NCBI GenBank assembly: GCA_027033555.1
Contig: JALVLE010000281.1
Location: 1 to 9,335 of the forward strand
Direction: 5' to 3'
From: Caldifarciminota bacterium
GTDB lineage: Bacteria > Hydrothermota > Hydrothermia > UBA1063 > CAJXJZ01
DNA: 9,335 bases
Shown here: positions 6,923 through 9,335 of the stretch, one piece after another
Layout: every line of letters starts with the position of its first letter
Numbering within the stretch: the stretch's first letter is position 1
Translations under genes and position numbers: made by a program
Notes under the pieces: generated by a model
Told to the model about the DNA's origin: nothing
Databases searched by the model: none
What the model saw: the letters and a program-made list of their open reading frames with translations, nothing else

Positions 6923-6965
6923 GTTTATCACGAATATTTTAAATTGCAATTTTTATTTCGTAAAC
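6923..6965. repeat. Imperfect inverted repeat around the palindrome AAATTGCAATTT
   Basis: A perfect 12-bp palindrome, AAATTGCAATTT, lies at 6941-6952. It is flanked by GTTTA-tca-CGAA on the left (6923-6934) and TTCG-TAAAC on the right (6957-6965). These arms are complementary except for the 3-nt insertion. The whole sits in the divergent promoter region. It could be an operator for a dimeric regulator or a chance product of AT-rich DNA. Confidence 0.4.
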
Positions 6966-7085
6966 CTGTCATCATGTGCTCAAAAAAACATTCTTTTTCC
7001 ACACTTACAAGAATTGGCTTTGCGACTAATGCTGATAAAACGGTGATTCTTTCTTTTTCATAAAGTAAACTTTAAAATATTTAAC

Positions 7086-9335
7086 ATGGAAGAAAAAGAA
7101 CTCAACCTTGAGGAAATATTCACAACACTAAGAAATAGAAAGAGAACAATACTGATTTCTATTTTACTTTTTGTTATTATTACATTTTTCTATAACAACC
7201 ACAAAACTCCATTATACAAAGCAACCTCACGGGTAAGATTGCCAGGCAGCAACTCAATAAATATTACCAACCTTCAGGGAATTACTACTCCCTGGAATGA
7301 CGTACCAACCCAGTTGGCAATTCTTAAATCATTTAACATCCGTAAGAGAGTTATAGAAAAATTGCAGTTAGCTATAAGATTTATTGACTCGGCCCCACCA
7401 GTCCATATAGACTCATTAAAAATTTCAACCGACATCCGAAAGGGATTTTACACCATTACAGTAAACAGAGACAGCACATATAGGATAATGCCAGAAACTT
7501 CCAGAATTCCCCTTATCACAGGTAAAATTGGAAAATGGAGCCAGAACCACTATATAGGTTTATTTATAATCCTTAAGAATGGAGCACATCTTCCATGTAA
7601 ATGCAAAATACAGATACGCAATATCAATTCACTTTTGAGAAATATTGGAGGTAAAATCAAAATACAGCAGGAAGGCAGATCTTTTATAGCTAAAATAGAA
7701 GCTACTGATTATTCCCCAGAATTCGCCAAAAAGCTGGCGGATGCTTATGCGGAAGCCTATGTTGACTACACACTTGAGGATGCCCGTTTTTCGGCAAAAG
7801 TGCTCAAAGATTTTCTACAAGCACAGGTTATCAGAATTGAATCACAGCTAAAAGCAAAAGAAGATTCTCTATCTTCACTGGAAAAAAAACTTGACTATTT
7901 TACGGCACTTTTGATAAAAGACGGAGATAAAACCAGCAAAGAGCTACTTTCCAAATATCTGGATCTTGTTTCTGAAAAATATGATGCTGAAATAAAGAAA
8001 TACGAAGCCAGATCTATGCTTTCAGCAATCTATAAAAAGTTTCATATACAGCCAGATTCGGTCATGTTTAACGCAAACATAGAAGGTCTTAAAACCCAAT
8101 TATTAAAACTGGAAAAACAGCGTGCATCCTTGTTAATTCTATACTCTCCAAATCATCCGGCGATTAAAGCGTTAACCGAAGAAATACACGAAATTCAAAA
8201 GGAAATCGGCGCAATTGTGTCTCAAAAAAGCCACAAACTTCCTGCTTCAATTTCCCCAACTATGCTTTCACTTATAGAAAATAGCACCGTAAATCAACTT
8301 ATTTACGATGCACGCGCCAGCGCCATTGAAGGCATACTAAAAAAATATGAAAAGAGACTTTCAAGAATGCCTGAGGTTTCTATAGAGTATTTCAATCTCA
8401 AAAGAAAAATAGAGGCTTTAAAGGAGATATATCAGAATCTGCTTTTAAAACTTGAAGAGACTAAAATTGAACATGCATCACAGATCCCAGATGCACGGAT
8501 ACTTGATTATGCTCTTATACCAAGATCACCTGTATCTCCCAATAAAACCCTCAACTTTTACTTTGCCATAATTTTGGGTACTTTTGTAGGAGTTATTATA
8601 GCACTGATAGAGGAGCATCTGGATAAAACCCTTAAGGACCCTGAACTGGCTGAAAGGCTTATTGAGGCCCCCATTATCTCAGTTGTACCACACGTGGATA
8701 CTCAAGAGCCTATAATACCACCCCTTGGGAATTGCCACAATGAAAGGTTTCTTGAATCTTTAAACAGAATACGAATAAATATTGAATTTTTGAAAAAAAT
8801 TAATTCTCCTTTGAAGATAATTGGTATCACAAGCGCCACAAGCGGAGAAGGGAAAACAATCATCTCCTTAAACCTCTCACAGGTTCTCGCCCTGTCCGGA
8901 TATAAAGTTCTGCTTGTAAATGCAGACCTGATCAAAACAAAACTCAATAAACTTATGAATGTATCAAAAGAAAACAAAGGATTTGCAGAATTTCTACAGG
9001 GCGATGAAACAGTACCTCACATTATCACCACTCCCCTCAAAAACCTTCACTTTCTTCCATCAGGAGAGAAAAGCAGGTACCTTTCTTCGTACCTTTTTAA
9101 GGAAAACGCAGCTGAAAAATTTAAAAACATTGCAAAGGAATATGATTATGTAATATTTGACACCGCCCCCGTGGGAGTGGTGTCAAACACACTTATGTTT
9201 GCCAATTATCTGTTTGATGGTATTATACTTGTGCTCAGATATAACCTCACAAATACGGACTTTCTTAAAGCAGTGATAAAAGAGCTTAAAAGAAACAACG
9301 TAAAAATAATAGGAGGCATTTTTAACGATTTCAGG
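7086..9335 (+). CDS. Wzz/Wzc-like polysaccharide co-polymerase with BY-kinase-type ATPase domain (3' end outside window)
   Basis: The frame is open from the ATG at 7086 to the window edge, giving 750 residues. Proteins of this type control chain length and export of exopolysaccharide or capsule at the inner membrane. A first membrane segment spans about 21-36 and a second about 491-508, preceded by the proline-rich P479-R-S-P-x-S-P. Between them lies a large periplasmic part with coiled-coil-like helices (about 235-310 and 335-375) and a GNVR-type segment (429-460, ending YQNLLLKLEETKI). The cytoplasmic domain has Walker A at 583-591 (SATSGEGKT, K590) and Walker B ending at D692 (YVIFDTAP). 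Several usual BY-kinase residues are altered: Walker A' reads LLVNADLI (N612, D614), the oligomerisation motif reads E557-S-L-N-R-I-R563, and V-S-N701 replaces VTD. The C-terminal tyrosine cluster, if any, is outside the window. No Shine-Dalgarno precedes the ATG. The first in-frame ATG is used; a stop lies at 7044 upstream. Confidence 0.92.
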   Translation, partial: MEEKELNLEEIFTTLRNRKRTILISILLFVIITFFYNNHKTPLYKATSRVRLPGSNSINITNLQGITTPWNDVPTQLAILKSFNIRKRVIEKLQLAIRFIDSAPPVHIDSLKISTDIRKGFYTITVNRDSTYRIMPETSRIPLITGKIGKWSQNHYIGLFIILKNGAHLPCKCKIQIRNINSLLRNIGGKIKIQQEGRSFIAKIEATDYSPEFAKKLADAYAEAYVDYTLEDARFSAKVLKDFLQAQVIRIESQLKAKEDSLSSLEKKLDYFTALLIKDGDKTSKELLSKYLDLVSEKYDAEIKKYEARSMLSAIYKKFHIQPDSVMFNANIEGLKTQLLKLEKQRASLLILYSPNHPAIKALTEEIHEIQKEIGAIVSQKSHKLPASISPTMLSLIENSTVNQLIYDARASAIEGILKKYEKRLSRMPEVSIEYFNLKRKIEALKEIYQNLLLKLEETKIEHASQIPDARILDYALIPRSPVSPNKTLNFYFAIILGTFVGVIIALIEEHLDKTLKDPELAERLIEAPIISVVPHVDTQEPIIPPLGNCHNERFLESLNRIRINIEFLKKINSPLKIIGITSATSGEGKTIISLNLSQVLALSGYKVLLVNADLIKTKLNKLMNVSKENKGFAEFLQGDETVPHIITTPLKNLHFLPSGEKSRYLSSYLFKENAAEKFKNIAKEYDYVIFDTAPVGVVSNTLMFANYLFDGIILVLRYNLTNTDFLKAVIKELKRNNVKIIGGIFNDFR

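Larger units (their letters stand above)
6848..7085. promoter_or_regulatory. Divergent intergenic region between nrnA operon and wzc-like gene
   Basis: This 238-nt AT-rich stretch is the only sizeable gap in the window and should hold both divergent promoters. No hexamer pair is convincing. The best candidates are TTGGCT (7014-7019) with GATAAA (7034-7039) for the plus strand, and TTGCAA (6949-6944) with GATAAA (6929-6924) for the minus strand. Both have a 14-nt spacer, which is short for sigma-70. The 11-mer TTTAAAATATT occurs in opposite orientations at 6933-6943 (minus) and 7071-7081 (plus, 4 nt before the ATG). No terminator or tRNA is seen. A 29-codon open frame at 6974-7063 has no Shine-Dalgarno and is not called. 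Confidence 0.55.

Noticed and set aside
6974..7063. A 29-codon plus-strand open frame upstream of the Wzc-like gene, as a possible leader peptide
   Set aside because: There is no Shine-Dalgarno, no recognisable composition such as a run of one amino acid, and no attenuator hairpin follows. It is of a length expected by chance.
7086..9335. A tRNA, insertion sequence or phage origin for the apparently empty 3' third of the window
   Set aside because: The plus strand carries one uninterrupted frame of 750 codons with clear Wzz, GNVR and Walker motifs, so the region is not empty.

Overview
This window looks like core chromosome of an AT-rich, probably diderm bacterium. The proteins are rich in Lys, Glu and Ile, and the codons lean on AGA/AGG for Arg and ATA for Ile, which is common in thermophiles and AT-rich anaerobes. 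Phosphatidylethanolamine synthesis genes, an OmpA/MotB-like membrane protein and a Wzc-type polysaccharide co-polymerase point to a two-membrane envelope. Placement in an uncultured thermophilic phylum (for example the WOR-3/Hydrothermae area) is only a guess. No rRNA, tRNA, CRISPR array, insertion sequence or phage gene is visible.

Layout. (1) Positions 1-2107, plus strand: the 3' part of rpsA (ribosomal protein S1), followed 10 nt later by an mtaB-type radical-SAM tRNA methylthiotransferase. (2) Positions 2082-6847, minus strand: a tightly packed seven-gene set that reads, in transcription order, nrnA-like DHH phosphoesterase, DUF167/YggU protein, PAP2 lipid phosphatase, psd, pssA, a small OmpA/MotB-like membrane protein, and panE. 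Genes overlap or lie no more than 44 nt apart, so they probably form one operon. Its last gene runs tail to tail into mtaB with a 26-nt overlap. (3) Positions 6848-7085: the only sizeable intergenic region (238 nt). It separates two divergent units, is AT-rich, contains a palindrome and an imperfect inverted repeat, and presumably carries both promoters. (4) Positions 7086-9335, plus strand: a Wzz/Wzc-like protein open to the window edge (750 codons present). It is not a shadow of any other gene.

How the genes fit together. pssA and psd give the two steps from CDP-diacylglycerol to phosphatidylethanolamine. The PAP2 enzyme between them and YggU is a plausible lipid phosphatase for the same membrane-building programme. 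nrnA (short RNA/pAp turnover) and panE (pantothenate, hence CoA and acyl carrier protein) add housekeeping links to RNA decay and acyl metabolism. The divergent Wzc-like gene probably opens an exopolysaccharide or capsule locus beyond the window.

I found no clearly new biological system. The most notable points are the several altered motif residues in the BY-kinase domain of the Wzc-like protein, the divergent OmpA-like protein inside the phospholipid operon, and the structured divergent promoter region.
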